From CAISIP01 sp038326025 (GTDB lineage: Bacteria; Pseudomonadota; Gammaproteobacteria; Burkholderiales; Burkholderiaceae_C), in the NCBI GenBank assembly GCA_038326025.1, contig JBBQJP010000013.1, positions 32,320 through 96,319 on the forward strand: 64,000 nt of DNA, written 5' to 3'. Shown here piece after piece: positions 1 to 8,733 of this stretch (positions are counted from its first letter, which is position 1; every line of letters begins with the position of its first letter). Under the pieces are notes generated by a model. The model did not search any database, was not told the DNA's origin, and was given only the letters and a program-made list of their open reading frames with translations. A program made the translations under genes and the position numbers.

Positions 1-220
1 CGACGCTGCCGCCAAGCTCAATGCGGCCGGCCGATGGCTTCTCCATGAAGTTCAGGCAACGCAGCAAGGTGCTCTTGCCCGAACCCGATGCGCCCAGGAT
101 GGCGATGCGGTCGCCGGGCTTTACCGTCAGGTCGACACCCTTGATGATTTCGTTGTCACCGAACTGCTTGCGCAGGCCGGTCACGCGCAGCAGATCAGGG
201 GAGCTGGATGTGGTCGTCAT
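1..220 (-). CDS. Polar amino acid ABC transporter ATPase (partial)
   Basis: This is the ATP-hydrolysing subunit of a polar amino acid uptake importer, acting at the cytoplasmic face of the inner membrane. Only about 73 N-terminal residues are present because the gene runs off the left edge. The Walker A loop GASGSGKST lies at residues 43-51 and is followed by the LLRCLN helix usual in the GlnQ/HisP family. The ATG lies four bases after the stop of the adjacent permease gene, so the two are translationally linked in the operon regulator-binding protein-permease-permease-ATPase. The transported amino acid cannot be told from this fragment. Confidence 0.92.
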   Translation of the reverse strand, partial: MTTTSSSPDLLRVTGLRKQFGDNEIIKGVDLTVKPGDRIAILGASGSGKSTLLRCLNFMEKPSAGRIELGGSV

Positions 221-224
221 GATG

Positions 225-890
225 TCAGTCGCCCAGGCGCAGCCTGCGCTCGAGTACATAGGTGGCCTGTACCAGCGGATACAGGAAGGCGAAGAAGATC
301 AACGCGATCACGGTGTACGCCTCGATCGGGTTGTAGTTGAGTGATGCGATCAGCTTGCCCTGCTGCAGCAACTCCACGTAGGCCACGGCAGAGGCCAGGG
401 TGGACATCTTGAAGATCTCGATGGCGCGATTGGTCAAAGCCGGCAGCATGCGCTTGATGGCCTGCGGCAGGATCACACGGCGCATGGCCTGGCCATGGGT
501 CATGCCCAGCGCCTGCGCACCTTCCCATTGGCCGGTTTCCAGCGACTGGATGCCACCGCGAAAGATCTCGCCCGAGAAAGCCGCCGAGTTGAGCGAGATG
601 CCTAGCGCCGCTGCCATCAACGGGCTGATCTCGAAAGGCACCAGCATCGGCAAGGCGAAGTAGAACCACAGAATCTGCACCAACACCGGCGTGTTGCGAA
701 AGAACTCCACAAAGATGCTGGTCGGAATGTAGATCCATTTGCGCGACGCATATCGTCCCAGTCCGACCAACAGGCCGAGCGACATGCCCAGTACCAGGCA
801 GATCACAAAGATGCGCAGCGTGCCAGCAGCCCCGGCGAGCAGGGCCTCGGGATTGTCCCAGACCGCTTGAAAATTCCAGGTGTGATTCAC
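225..890 (-). CDS. Polar amino acid ABC transporter permease
   Basis: This is an inner-membrane permease of the HisM/GltK type, 221 residues, the normal family length. It shows about five hydrophobic segments. The cytoplasmic EAA loop is read as EGAQALGM...ILPQA near residues 140-165, which is the contact site for the ATPase. It is the second of two related permeases, 21 bases after its paralogue, as expected for a heterodimeric PAAT importer. The N terminus MNHTWNFQAVWDN is typical of this permease group. The substrate is probably a polar or acidic amino acid or a derivative, by family only. Confidence 0.93.
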   Translation of the reverse strand: MNHTWNFQAVWDNPEALLAGAAGTLRIFVICLVLGMSLGLLVGLGRYASRKWIYIPTSIFVEFFRNTPVLVQILWFYFALPMLVPFEISPLMAAALGISLNSAAFSGEIFRGGIQSLETGQWEGAQALGMTHGQAMRRVILPQAIKRMLPALTNRAIEIFKMSTLASAVAYVELLQQGKLIASLNYNPIEAYTVIALIFFAFLYPLVQATYVLERRLRLGD

Positions 891-911
891 GGTGGCCTCC
901 TTTGCGGGTTC

Positions 912-1589
912 TCAATGCACCGTGGTCTCGCCGCTCATGGCGAGCCGGCGTTCGATGCGGTGCACGATCAGGCTGACCATGGAGATGACCGTGAGATAGA
1001 TCAACGCGGTGACGGTGAACACTTCCAGTGGACGAAATGTCTTCTGCGCCAGCTCGTTGGCCTGGAACAGCAGGTCGGCATAGGAGACGGTGGCCACCAG
1101 CGTGGTGGTCTTCATGAGCTCGATTGAGCGTTCCATGAAGGCTGGGATCATGCGTTTGACGGCTTGAGGCAGGATCACGCGGCGCATGGCCTGCGCGCCG
1201 TTCATGCCCAGCGCGCGCGCCGCTTCGCTCTGGCCACGATCGATCGAGACGATGCCGGCGCGAAACACTTCGGCGAAGAAGGCGGCCGACTGGATCGAGA
1301 AGGTCAGCGCCGCTGCGACGAACGGCGTCATCTCCACCTGGATCAGGATCGGCAAGGCGAAGAAGAACCAGAACAGTTGCACCAGCGGCGGCGTGGTGCG
1401 GAAAAACTCGACGATGAAACCGGCCGTCAGTGACAGCGCACGCAGCCGGGACAGGCGCAGCAGCGCCAGTGCCAGCCCCAGCGGAACGCCGAACGCGAGG
1501 GCCGTTCCGGTTAGTTTGAGCGTAGCGAACAGGCCCGCAGCCAGCATGCCGGAGTTGGCCAGAACTGGCGCGAAATCCCATTGGTACAT
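912..1589 (-). CDS. Polar amino acid ABC transporter permease
   Basis: This is the first membrane subunit of the amino acid importer, 225 residues. The EAA loop EAARALGM...ILPQAVKRM lies in the C-terminal half and the N terminus MYQWDFAPV is typical of GltJ/HisQ-like permeases. It shares clear similarity with the downstream permease, including the segments VEFFR(N/T)TP and the alanine-rich helix after it, so the pair arose by duplication. It starts about 34 bases after the binding-protein gene. The pairing with a second permease and an ATPase downstream makes the function secure; the substrate is not. Confidence 0.93.
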   Translation of the reverse strand: MYQWDFAPVLANSGMLAAGLFATLKLTGTALAFGVPLGLALALLRLSRLRALSLTAGFIVEFFRTTPPLVQLFWFFFALPILIQVEMTPFVAAALTFSIQSAAFFAEVFRAGIVSIDRGQSEAARALGMNGAQAMRRVILPQAVKRMIPAFMERSIELMKTTTLVATVSYADLLFQANELAQKTFRPLEVFTVTALIYLTVISMVSLIVHRIERRLAMSGETTVH

Positions 1590-1623
1590 TGGCTGCAGAC
1601 CCGCCTGTTATCTCAGTGCGTGC

Positions 1624-2460
1624 TCAGAGCATTTCTTTCATGACCGGTGGCGATGCCTTCGGGTCCAGACCAAAGCCGGTCAGGAATTCCTCGTACCATT
1701 TCTGCGTCTGACCGCCCTTGTAGTAGTCGGTCAACTGCTTGTCGACAAATGCCAGGAAGGCCTTGTCTTCCTTGCGCACCGCTGCGCTCGATGCCTGCGA
1801 CTTGGCGGGCGTGGGCACGACGATCTTGCCGCTGCCAAGTTTCTGGCGAGCGGCCAGCAGTGGCGGGTGGAACAGGCAGACTGCATCGGCACGCCCCGCC
1901 TGGTAGGCAGCAATCGCCTCGCCATTGCCCGGGAAACGCTGGATGGTGGCGTTGGGCGTGGTCTCGGTCAGGAACTTGTCCATGCTGCTGGCTTGCGGCA
2001 CGGCAATACGTACACCAGCCTTGTTCAGGTCGGCCCAGGTCTTGACGGCCAGGTCGTCGCGCGCCAGCACGGCGAGCGAGTAGTACAGCAGCGGCGCCTG
2101 CGGAAAGTCCACGGCCTGGGCCCGTTCCGGGGTCGCGTCCATCATGTACATGATGTCGATCTTGTTGCCCTGCAGCGCGGCAATGGCGGTACCCCAGCTC
2201 ACCTCGACCGGTTCGAATTTCACGCCCAGCGCAGCGGCCATGGCCTTGCCCATGGATACACCGACGCCGGTGTTCCATTCGCCGTTCTTCGGGTCCTTGG
2301 AATACCAGGGCGGAGCCTGGGTCACGCCGACGCGCAGGCTGCCGCGTTGCTTGACCTGATCAAGGGTTCCGCTGGCCTGGGCGAAGGCCATGCCGGGCAG
2401 GGCGGTGGCCAGGGTGGTGGCGGCCATGCCACCCAGTGCGGTGCGTCGGTTGAAGCTCAT
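1624..2460 (-). CDS. Amino acid ABC transporter substrate-binding protein
   Basis: This periplasmic solute-binding protein of the family-3 type (278 residues) delivers the ligand to the two permeases encoded downstream. The N terminus MSFNRRTALGG followed by a hydrophobic stretch ending AFAQA is a secretion signal, and the paired arginines suggest Tat export. The mature part opens with the usual LRVGVTQAPPW strand, and GDPGLGKS-like nucleotide motifs are absent as expected. An AGGAG sequence stands about six bases before the ATG. The start overlaps the stop of the GntR gene by four bases, so regulator and transporter are co-transcribed. Confidence 0.92.
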   Translation of the reverse strand: MSFNRRTALGGMAATTLATALPGMAFAQASGTLDQVKQRGSLRVGVTQAPPWYSKDPKNGEWNTGVGVSMGKAMAAALGVKFEPVEVSWGTAIAALQGNKIDIMYMMDATPERAQAVDFPQAPLLYYSLAVLARDDLAVKTWADLNKAGVRIAVPQASSMDKFLTETTPNATIQRFPGNGEAIAAYQAGRADAVCLFHPPLLAARQKLGSGKIVVPTPAKSQASSAAVRKEDKAFLAFVDKQLTDYYKGGQTQKWYEEFLTGFGLDPKASPPVMKEML

Positions 2461-3203
2461 GTCAAATCTCCTGAAGTGGGGGGAAGGTCGAACGGGTTGG
2501 CAAAACGCATGAAGGACTCGGTGCGTTCGGCGCCGCGCCCCATGTGGCTGTTGATTTCCTTGAGCATCACATCCAGGTCGTCGCCGAGCGCGGCTAGGAC
2601 GTAGCTGTCGTGGCTGTCGCGACGTGGTCCTCGAATGGCATGGGCCCGGTGGTGGGCGGCCCAGTACAACTGCAGGCGCCCGCGCAGGCTGTGCCAGGCG
2701 CGCTGTAGCAGCTTGTGGCCGCTGGCTTCGAACACCAGGCCATGCAGGTCGAGTTCGGCCAGGATGCTGGCGGCGTCGTCGCCGGCATCGATGGCCTGGG
2801 TCAGCACCGCAACGCGCCGCTGCAGTTCGTGTGCGAACGCGTCGTCGCGCCGCGACCAGGTCTGCTCGAACGCAAAGCGCTCGAGCGTGATGCGCATGGA
2901 GTAGATCTCGCGAATGTCGTCGACGGTGAGCGTGATGACATGGGTGCCGGTGTAGGGCACGGTCACCAGCAGACCTTCCTCGATCAGTTCACGCAGGGCT
3001 TCGCGCAGCGGACCGCGACTGACGTCGAACTGCGCCGCCAGCAAGGTCTCGACCAACTGGGCGCCTGGCGCAATTTCGCCGCTCAGGATCGCGGAGCGCA
3101 AACGCTCGGCAATGTGTTGTCGAAAAGTGCTCTTACGCAGGCGTTCGGCACGAAAGCCTGATGGCAGGTCTGCTGGCTGGATTGTGGGGAGTGCCGCGTT
3201 CAT
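2457..3203 (-). CDS. GntR-family regulator, FCD/FadR subfamily
   Basis: This is a DNA-binding regulator of 248 residues. Residues about 25-95 form the winged helix (RLRSAILSGEIAPG, then SRGPLREALREL, then the wing VTVPYTGTHV). The C-terminal all-helical FCD ligand-binding domain follows. It heads the amino acid transport operon and overlaps the next start by four bases, so it most likely controls its own operon. A 12-bp palindrome of the kind used by this subfamily lies 16 bases upstream of its start. The effector is probably the transported compound, which is inference. Confidence 0.9.
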   Translation of the reverse strand: MNAALPTIQPADLPSGFRAERLRKSTFRQHIAERLRSAILSGEIAPGAQLVETLLAAQFDVSRGPLREALRELIEEGLLVTVPYTGTHVITLTVDDIREIYSMRITLERFAFEQTWSRRDDAFAHELQRRVAVLTQAIDAGDDAASILAELDLHGLVFEASGHKLLQRAWHSLRGRLQLYWAAHHRAHAIRGPRRDSHDSYVLAALGDDLDVMLKEINSHMGRGAERTESFMRFANPFDLPPTSGDLT

Positions 3204-3218
3204 TTTGGTCGATGATCG

Positions 3219-3230
3219 ATTGTTGACAAT
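3219..3230. promoter_or_regulatory. Candidate GntR operator ATTGTTGACAAT
   Basis: The half-sites ATTGT and ACAAT flank a two-base centre, the geometry typical of FadR/VanR-like GntR proteins. The site lies just upstream of the GntR gene, which suggests autorepression of the amino acid transport operon. This is inferred from position and symmetry only. Confidence 0.5.
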
Positions 3231-3273
3231 GTAGTGGATAAATGGATTTTCATCATGTGGGTTAACCCTGAGT

Positions 3274-3300
3274 AAAAAAAAAGGGCCCCCATGGGCCCTT
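3274..3300 (-). terminator. Rho-independent terminator of the Bug binding-protein gene
   Basis: Read on the minus strand, AAGGGCCC and GGGCCCTT form a GC-rich stem followed directly by about nine T residues. It lies about 29 bases after the stop of the TctC-like gene and ends that transcript before the amino acid operon promoter. Confidence 0.85.
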
Positions 3301-3328
3301 ATCGATAGCTGCGTCTCGTCCGTGGCGA

Positions 3329-4279
3329 TCAGTCGGCCTGGAATCCCGAGTTCTTGATCGGGCCGGCCCAGGCGGCCTTGTCGTTGGCCAGTCGTTGCGT
3401 CATCTCGTCGGCGCTGCCCGGCGCGGTGGTCAGACCCAGGCTGGCCAGACGGGCCACCACGTCGGGGTGATTGAGCGCAGCTTGCAGTGCGCCGTTGAGT
3501 TTGTCGACCGTCGCCTTGGGCATGGCCGGTGGACCGAATACGCCGAACCAGGCCAGCGCGTCAATGTCGATGCCTTGTTCCTTGAAGGTCGGCACGCCAG
3601 GGAAGTTGGCGTTGCGCTGCGCGCCACTCAGAGCCAGGATGCGCAACTTGCCGGCCTTGTGGTACTCGGCAAACTCGGCCGGCGTGTCAAAGCCGATCGG
3701 GATCTGCCCGCCCAGCAGATTGGTGACCAGCGGCGCACCGCCCTGGTAGGCGACGTGGGTGAGTTTCATCTTGGCGGCGTCGGCCAGCATCTCGCCCATG
3801 AAGTGGGGCATGGAGCCGGCGGCCGGTGAACCGAAATTGGCCTTGCCCGGATTAGCCTGGAACCAGGCAATCAGTTCCTTCATGTCCTTGGCGGGAGTGC
3901 CGGGCCCGGCAGCCAGCGCCAACGGGAAGGTCGTCGCATTGCCGATGGGCGTGAAGTCCTTCGTGGTGTCGTACTTGATGCTCTTGAACACCATGGGTTG
4001 CACGACCATCACCGCGAACGGGACCACCATCACGGTGTTGCCATCGGGCGCAGCATCCTTGACCATTTGCGCGGCAATGCGGCCACCGGCGCCCGGCTTG
4101 TTCTCCACCAGCACGGATACGCCCAGCGTGTCTTTCATCTTGTCGGCCAATAGCCGTGCCGTCGTATCGGCCGACCCGCCGGGCGGAAAGCCGACCACCA
4201 GTCGCACCGGTCCGGTTTGTGCTGACGCGGTTTGCGCGATGACCAGGCCCAGAGCGATCAGCCCGAGTTTGAATTGCAT
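3329..4279 (-). CDS. Bug/TctC-family tripartite tricarboxylate transporter binding protein
   Basis: This is a periplasmic solute receptor of 316 residues. It has a Sec signal peptide (MQFKLGLIALGLVIAQTASAQ) and the family hallmark VGFPPGGSADTTARLLAD directly after it; the later AYQGGAP and FDTPAEF segments are also typical. Such proteins bind carboxylates, amides or aromatic acids. No TctA or TctB gene is adjacent, so this is one of the many orphan receptors found in Burkholderiales. A GGAGA sequence lies eight bases before the ATG. The gene has its own terminator and appears monocistronic. The ligand is unknown. Confidence 0.9.
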   Translation of the reverse strand: MQFKLGLIALGLVIAQTASAQTGPVRLVVGFPPGGSADTTARLLADKMKDTLGVSVLVENKPGAGGRIAAQMVKDAAPDGNTVMVVPFAVMVVQPMVFKSIKYDTTKDFTPIGNATTFPLALAAGPGTPAKDMKELIAWFQANPGKANFGSPAAGSMPHFMGEMLADAAKMKLTHVAYQGGAPLVTNLLGGQIPIGFDTPAEFAEYHKAGKLRILALSGAQRNANFPGVPTFKEQGIDIDALAWFGVFGPPAMPKATVDKLNGALQAALNHPDVVARLASLGLTTAPGSADEMTQRLANDKAAWAGPIKNSGFQAD

Positions 4280-4362
4280 GCCATGTCTCCAGATGAATTT
4301 TTGAGGAGCCCCAGTTTAGTGTCAGTTCCGGGGAGCCGCTGGGCGATATCTGCCCCATAAAT

Positions 4363-5190
4363 TCAGCGGCGGATGTCGTTCAGCGACCAGTCGTAGTCGA
4401 CGTACCGGATGCGTACCGAACCGGCCCGTATCGCGGCACGTTCGGCCATCGGCACGCCCAGAGCGTCGGCATAACGCAGTACCAGATCGTTGAGGTTGCC
4501 GATGCCGCGGTGGCCTTTCTGAAAGTCCTCGCCAAACCATTTGAAAATTTCGCTCAACTCGGCGCGGCCGTCAACGTAGCGATTGCGCGTGGCGTCGGAC
4601 ATGAAGCGGTTCATGGCGTCGTCGAGTTGCTCGTCCAGGCGCGGCGCGACGAAGGCTTCGCGCCGCAGCGCGGGGCAGCCAATGGATGCGCAATTGACCG
4701 CAGCATGCACCCTCCAGTCGTTGTAGCCAGGGCGCAACTGTTCGTGTTCGATCCAGTCCAGATAGCGCTCTTCACCCAGCAGGCGGAAGAATTTCTTCTT
4801 CCAGGGACTTTGAAACAGGCTACCCAGATCCTTGATCGACTTCAGGTTCGGGTATTGGGTAAGGATCAGTTCGACCGTGAAGCCGTTGTAGGCGTTGATC
4901 AGGAAGGCCATCTTCTGTTGGCGGTTGAAGCCGGCGAACTGGGCCGGCGTCACGGCCGACCAGCGTGCCAGGATCTGCTGCAGCGCCGCGCGGTCGGCGA
5001 GAAATGCCTTGTAGTCAACCTGGCTCTGCTTGTTGTCAGCCAGCCAGCGCACATGTTTTTTGAGCAGCGCATCCCAGTCCGGATAGCTGTGGTCCAGTGC
5101 GCTGTCGGCGCTCTGTGCCTGCACGAAAGCCACTGGCCAACCCAGTACCAGCGTGCTTGATGCGGTCAGGAAAAGGCGTCGATTCAACAT
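4363..5190 (-). CDS. DUF547 domain-containing exported protein
   Basis: The protein has 275 residues from the ATG seven bases after the upstream stop. I chose this start because it places the signal sequence MLNRRLFLTASS...AQAQ at the N terminus; its RRLFL motif suggests Tat export. The rest is a DUF547 domain with the conserved FLINAYNGF and the segment HAAVNCASIGCPALR, which carries two cysteines and a histidine. The biochemical role of DUF547 is not established. It follows the TVP38-flavoprotein fusion gene closely, and the two are probably one transcription unit, suggesting a shared envelope or redox function (inference). Confidence 0.85.
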   Translation of the reverse strand: MLNRRLFLTASSTLVLGWPVAFVQAQSADSALDHSYPDWDALLKKHVRWLADNKQSQVDYKAFLADRAALQQILARWSAVTPAQFAGFNRQQKMAFLINAYNGFTVELILTQYPNLKSIKDLGSLFQSPWKKKFFRLLGEERYLDWIEHEQLRPGYNDWRVHAAVNCASIGCPALRREAFVAPRLDEQLDDAMNRFMSDATRNRYVDGRAELSEIFKWFGEDFQKGHRGIGNLNDLVLRYADALGVPMAERAAIRAGSVRIRYVDYDWSLNDIRR

Positions 5191-5197
5191 GGGGGTG

Positions 5198-7363
5198 TCA
5201 GGCTCGTTTCCAGTCATGGTACTTGCGCACCCATTCGAGCAGGCGCAGCGGCTGGTGTGCCCGCTTCCATTCACCGGCGGCGTATTTGTTGGCCTCCGAC
5301 CAGGTCGGGTAGGTATGGATGGTGCCGAGGATCTTGTTCATGCCCAGGCCGTGTTTCATCGCCAGCACGTATTCAGCCAGCAGTTCGGCCGCATGCGAGC
5401 CGACGATCGTGACGCCCAGAATATTGTCCTTGCCCGGCACCGTCAGCACCTTGACGAAGCCGCGTGCCTCGCTGTCGGCGATGGCCCGGTCCAGGTCGTC
5501 GATACCGTACTTGACGACCTCATAGGGTATGTCTTGTTCCTTGGCGTCCTGCTCGTTAAGGCCGACCCGCGCCACTTCGGGATCGATGAAGGTGGCCCAG
5601 GGGATCACCGAATAGTCGGCCTTGAACTTCTTGAAGTCGCCAAACAACGCGTTGACCGCGGCATACCAGGCCTGATGCGCGGCCACGTGGGTGAACTGGA
5701 ACGGCCCGGCCACATCACCCGCGGCGTAAATGTTCGGGTAGATCGTCTGCAGGTACTCGTTGGTTTCCACCGTTTTTTGGGTCGGAATGCCAAGCTCTTC
5801 CAGGCCGTAGCCGGTGAGACGCGCAGCGCGTCCGACCGCCACGATCAGCGCGTCAAATTCCAGCCGACTCTCCTGGCCGTCGTGCTCGACGATGATGGAC
5901 TTGGCGCCATCGGCAGACTTCTCGCAGCGCAAGGCCTTGTGCGACACCAGCACCTTGACACCATCGGCCTGCAAGGCTTTGCGGGCCAGTTCCGACACCT
6001 CTTCGTCCTCGCGCATCATGATGCGCGGTGCCATCTCGATCTGGCTGACTTCGGCGCCCAGGCGGGCAAACGCATGTGACAGTTCGCAGCCGATGGGGCC
6101 GCCGCCGAGCACGACCATGCGCCGCGGCATCTCGTCCATCTGCGCGAAAATGTCCCACAAGGTGTCGCTGGTGACATAGTCGACGCTGTCCAGGCCGGGC
6201 AGGGGTGGCACGAACGGCCGGGCTCCGGCCGCAATGACGATGTTTCGGGTCGTGAGGCGCTGGGTTGCGCCGTCATGGCCCTTGATCTCCACCGTCCACG
6301 GGTTGACGATGGTGGCGTGGCCCAGTTGCACGTCGACCCCCAGCCCGGTGTAGCGTTCGACACTGTCGTGGGGCGCGATGTCGGCAATGACCTTATGGAT
6401 ACGTGCCATCAATTGCCGGAAATCGAAGTCGCTGCTGGCCGATCCCAGGCCATAGTCCGAGGCATGCTGGATCTGGTGGCGCAGCTTGGCGGTGCGGATC
6501 AGCGCCTTGCTCGGTATGCAACCGAAGTTCAGGCAGTCGCCCCCCATCTTGTGCGACTCGACCAGCGTCACCTTGGCCTTGACCGCAGCGCCGATCAGCG
6601 ACGCAACCAGCCCGCCGGCGCCAGCGCCGATGACGACCAGGTTGCGGTCGAAGCGGCTTGGGCGCACCGCGTTCCAGCGCGCGAACACCTTGCGGCGCTT
6701 GAGCGCCTCGACGATCCTCTTGGCCAGCAGCGGAAACAGGCCCAGCACCACGAAGGCGCCGATCAGACCTGGCGACAGGATCGCGCCCAGCGAGTCGATC
6801 TTGGCGATCTCGGTGCCGGCATAGACATAGGCCACGGTGCCGGCCAGCATGCCGACCTGGCTGACCCAGAAGAAGGTCAGTGTCTTCATGCGGGTCAGAC
6901 CCATCAGCAGATTGAGTGCAAAAAACGGAATGGCCGGGATCAGCCGCAGCGTGAACAAGTAAAACGGCCCCTCGCGCGTGATTCCCTTGTTGACTTCGGT
7001 GAGCCGGCGTCCGAAGCGCGCCTCGATGCTGTCGCGCAGGATGTAGCGCGCAACCAGCATGGCCAGTGTGGCGCCCAGCGTGGATGCGAATGACACCAGT
7101 ACCGTTCCCCACACCAAGCCGAACACCGCGCCGCCAGCCAGCGTCATGATGGCCGCGCCGGGTAGCGACAACGCCGTGATGGCGACGTAAATGGCGAAAT
7201 AGGCCAGGCTGGTCTTGACCGGCTGGTCGGCATACAGCGTGGCGATCTGGCCCTGGCTTTGCTTGACGAAATCGAGGCTGAAAAAGCGTCCAAGGTCGAA
7301 TCCGAAGAACGCAATCGCGCCGAGGGCAACGAGCATCAGGATCAGTATTTTTTGAAGGCGCAC
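5198..7363 (-). CDS. TVP38/TMEM64 membrane domain fused to FAD-dependent disulfide oxidoreductase
   Basis: The 721-residue protein has two parts. Residues 1 to about 230 are a TVP38/DedA-type membrane domain with five to six hydrophobic segments (ALSLPGAAIMTLAGG is the family motif). Residues about 240-715 are a class I pyridine nucleotide-disulfide oxidoreductase: FAD motif GAGAGG, redox pair in CLNFGC near residues 276 and 281, NAD(P)H motif GGGPIGCE, FAD motif AAGDVAG, and the active-site segment HTYPTWSE near the C terminus. That pattern matches mercuric reductase-like enzymes, but the HMA domain and the C-terminal vicinal cysteines needed for mercury are missing. The physiological substrate is unknown. 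Confidence 0.9.
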   Translation of the reverse strand: MRLQKILILMLVALGAIAFFGFDLGRFFSLDFVKQSQGQIATLYADQPVKTSLAYFAIYVAITALSLPGAAIMTLAGGAVFGLVWGTVLVSFASTLGATLAMLVARYILRDSIEARFGRRLTEVNKGITREGPFYLFTLRLIPAIPFFALNLLMGLTRMKTLTFFWVSQVGMLAGTVAYVYAGTEIAKIDSLGAILSPGLIGAFVVLGLFPLLAKRIVEALKRRKVFARWNAVRPSRFDRNLVVIGAGAGGLVASLIGAAVKAKVTLVESHKMGGDCLNFGCIPSKALIRTAKLRHQIQHASDYGLGSASSDFDFRQLMARIHKVIADIAPHDSVERYTGLGVDVQLGHATIVNPWTVEIKGHDGATQRLTTRNIVIAAGARPFVPPLPGLDSVDYVTSDTLWDIFAQMDEMPRRMVVLGGGPIGCELSHAFARLGAEVSQIEMAPRIMMREDEEVSELARKALQADGVKVLVSHKALRCEKSADGAKSIIVEHDGQESRLEFDALIVAVGRAARLTGYGLEELGIPTQKTVETNEYLQTIYPNIYAAGDVAGPFQFTHVAAHQAWYAAVNALFGDFKKFKADYSVIPWATFIDPEVARVGLNEQDAKEQDIPYEVVKYGIDDLDRAIADSEARGFVKVLTVPGKDNILGVTIVGSHAAELLAEYVLAMKHGLGMNKILGTIHTYPTWSEANKYAAGEWKRAHQPLRLLEWVRKYHDWKRA

Positions 7364-7511
7364 AGTGAGACCGATTCCTGGTTGTTGGCGGCACGTTCAG
7401 CGACGCCGTGGATCTTGCTGGTTGTCGCCAGACTTTCGAAATTCTTACATGATTCGCGCGGCAGTCCTGCCCGATGCGCATCGCTCGCCGTGCTGCCAGC
7501 GCTCGCCCGCG

Positions 7512-8279
7512 TCAGGGCAGGGCCAGTCCCAGGTCGCCGACGTAGCCCACGCTGTGCGAGGATGTGTTGTCGGTGTCGGCGCCCACGGCCAACGCCAGCA
7601 GCGGCGGTACGACAGCAGATTCATGGCCGAACACACGCAGGAAGTCGCTGGCCACGTCTCGCTCCAGTGTCAGCCATTGGCCCGGCCGGGCCGGCCCCTG
7701 GCTGACGACCAGATAACGTACGCGCGGGCTAAAGACATTGGGCAGTTCGGTCCCGACCGGCAATTGCGAGTCCCAGACGTAACACAGCGTGGCGGCTGGC
7801 AGCGCCTCGCCGGACATGGCGCGTGCGACGCGCAGCCGGGTCTGCTCGCCGAACGACATGCCTTGCAATGCCATGTCGAACAACGCGCAGACCTTGAGCG
7901 GCGCATCGTCACCTTCCTTGCGGCGCAGGTCGGTGCCTTCGGGAGCGCGCTCCAACTGCCAGCGCCAGCGCAGTCGCGCAGCGGCCGGCAGCGGTGTGCC
8001 TTGCATGTCGAACACCAGGTTGCCGTAGGACGCATCGGCCTGCAGACGCAGCACTGGTGTATTGCCGCTTTGAGCGATGGCAAATCGGGTCAGCGGAAAT
8101 TTCTGACCCGGCAGGCCGACGACGCGCCAGGGAGCGGTCACCGGGCCGACGGCCATGCTCGAGAACCGGTGCTGCGCCAGCGCCACCGATGCCGGGCCCG
8201 GCAATGGCTGCTGCGCGAATGCGAGGTTTGGCACAAATATCAGCAGCGCGCGCAGCAGCTTTGCGGCGATGGCAGCCAT
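7512..8279 (-). CDS. DUF3047 domain-containing exported protein
   Basis: The 255-residue protein starts with a signal peptide (MAAIAAKLLRALLIFV...AFAQQ). The start is set by a TGATG junction with the acylphosphatase stop, which indicates translational coupling. The mature part fits the DUF3047 family, with conserved segments LRWRWQ, YVWDS and SPRVRYLVV. The family is predicted periplasmic with a beta-rich fold and has no assigned function. Co-transcription with acylphosphatase is clear from the overlap but gives no direct functional clue. Confidence 0.8.
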   Translation of the reverse strand: MAAIAAKLLRALLIFVPNLAFAQQPLPGPASVALAQHRFSSMAVGPVTAPWRVVGLPGQKFPLTRFAIAQSGNTPVLRLQADASYGNLVFDMQGTPLPAAARLRWRWQLERAPEGTDLRRKEGDDAPLKVCALFDMALQGMSFGEQTRLRVARAMSGEALPAATLCYVWDSQLPVGTELPNVFSPRVRYLVVSQGPARPGQWLTLERDVASDFLRVFGHESAVVPPLLALAVGADTDNTSSHSVGYVGDLGLALP

Positions 8280-8596
8280 CAGTCCTCTGTTTCCCGGCAA
8301 ACAAACTCCGTCCACTGGGGCTCGGGTGCCTGTGTTTGCTGCGCGACCTGATCGACGCGCGCCTGCGGGGGGCCGTGCTGACACCACACCAGCAAACGCG
8401 CGACTTGAGCGAACGGTCCTTGTACCAGGGCCTCCACGTGTCCGTCGCGCCGGTTGCGCACCCAGCCCTGCAACTGCAGTTTGCTGGCAACGGACTGCAT
8501 TGCTTGCCGATAACCGACACCCTGTACCTGGCCGTGAATGTCCAGAAGCACAGCGATGGTGTCGTTCGCGGAGATGTCGGATTGCGACGCTGACAT
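8279..8596 (-). CDS. acyP: Acylphosphatase
   Basis: This small cytoplasmic enzyme (105 residues) hydrolyses carboxyl-phosphate bonds in acyl phosphates. The two signature segments are present: GQVQGVGYR, carrying the phosphate-binding loop and catalytic arginine, and GWVRNRRDGHVEA, carrying the catalytic asparagine. The C-terminal tail is about 10-15 residues longer than in a minimal acylphosphatase. It is the first gene of a two-gene unit with the DUF3047 gene. Confidence 0.93.
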   Translation of the reverse strand: MSASQSDISANDTIAVLLDIHGQVQGVGYRQAMQSVASKLQLQGWVRNRRDGHVEALVQGPFAQVARLLVWCQHGPPQARVDQVAQQTQAPEPQWTEFVCRETED

Positions 8597-8633
8597 ATTG
8601 CGATGGTAAATCAGGTCGTGCCGGTTGCATGCG

Positions 8634-8665
8634 AAAAAACCTGTTGCCCTTATAGGGGCAGCAGG
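8634..8665 (-). terminator. Rho-independent terminator after the BON gene
   Basis: On the minus strand a 10-bp stem (CCTGCTGCCC with GGGCAACAGG, one G-T pair) and a short loop are followed by six T residues. It lies about 70 bases downstream of the BON-domain gene and just before the acylphosphatase start. Confidence 0.8.
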
Positions 8666-8733
8666 CCTTCTTGCGCCGTTCTCGCGAATGGCAGACGTGA
8701 CGGGACGCGGTCGCGGCGTCCCGCGGGCGACGA

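Noticed and set aside
217..1581. 454-residue frame across the two amino acid permease genes
   Set aside because: It is out of frame with both clear permeases and has low-complexity Arg/Gly/His composition.
5198..7363. Mercuric reductase (merA)
   Set aside because: The redox pair is similar but there is no HMA domain, no C-terminal vicinal cysteines and no mer genes nearby.
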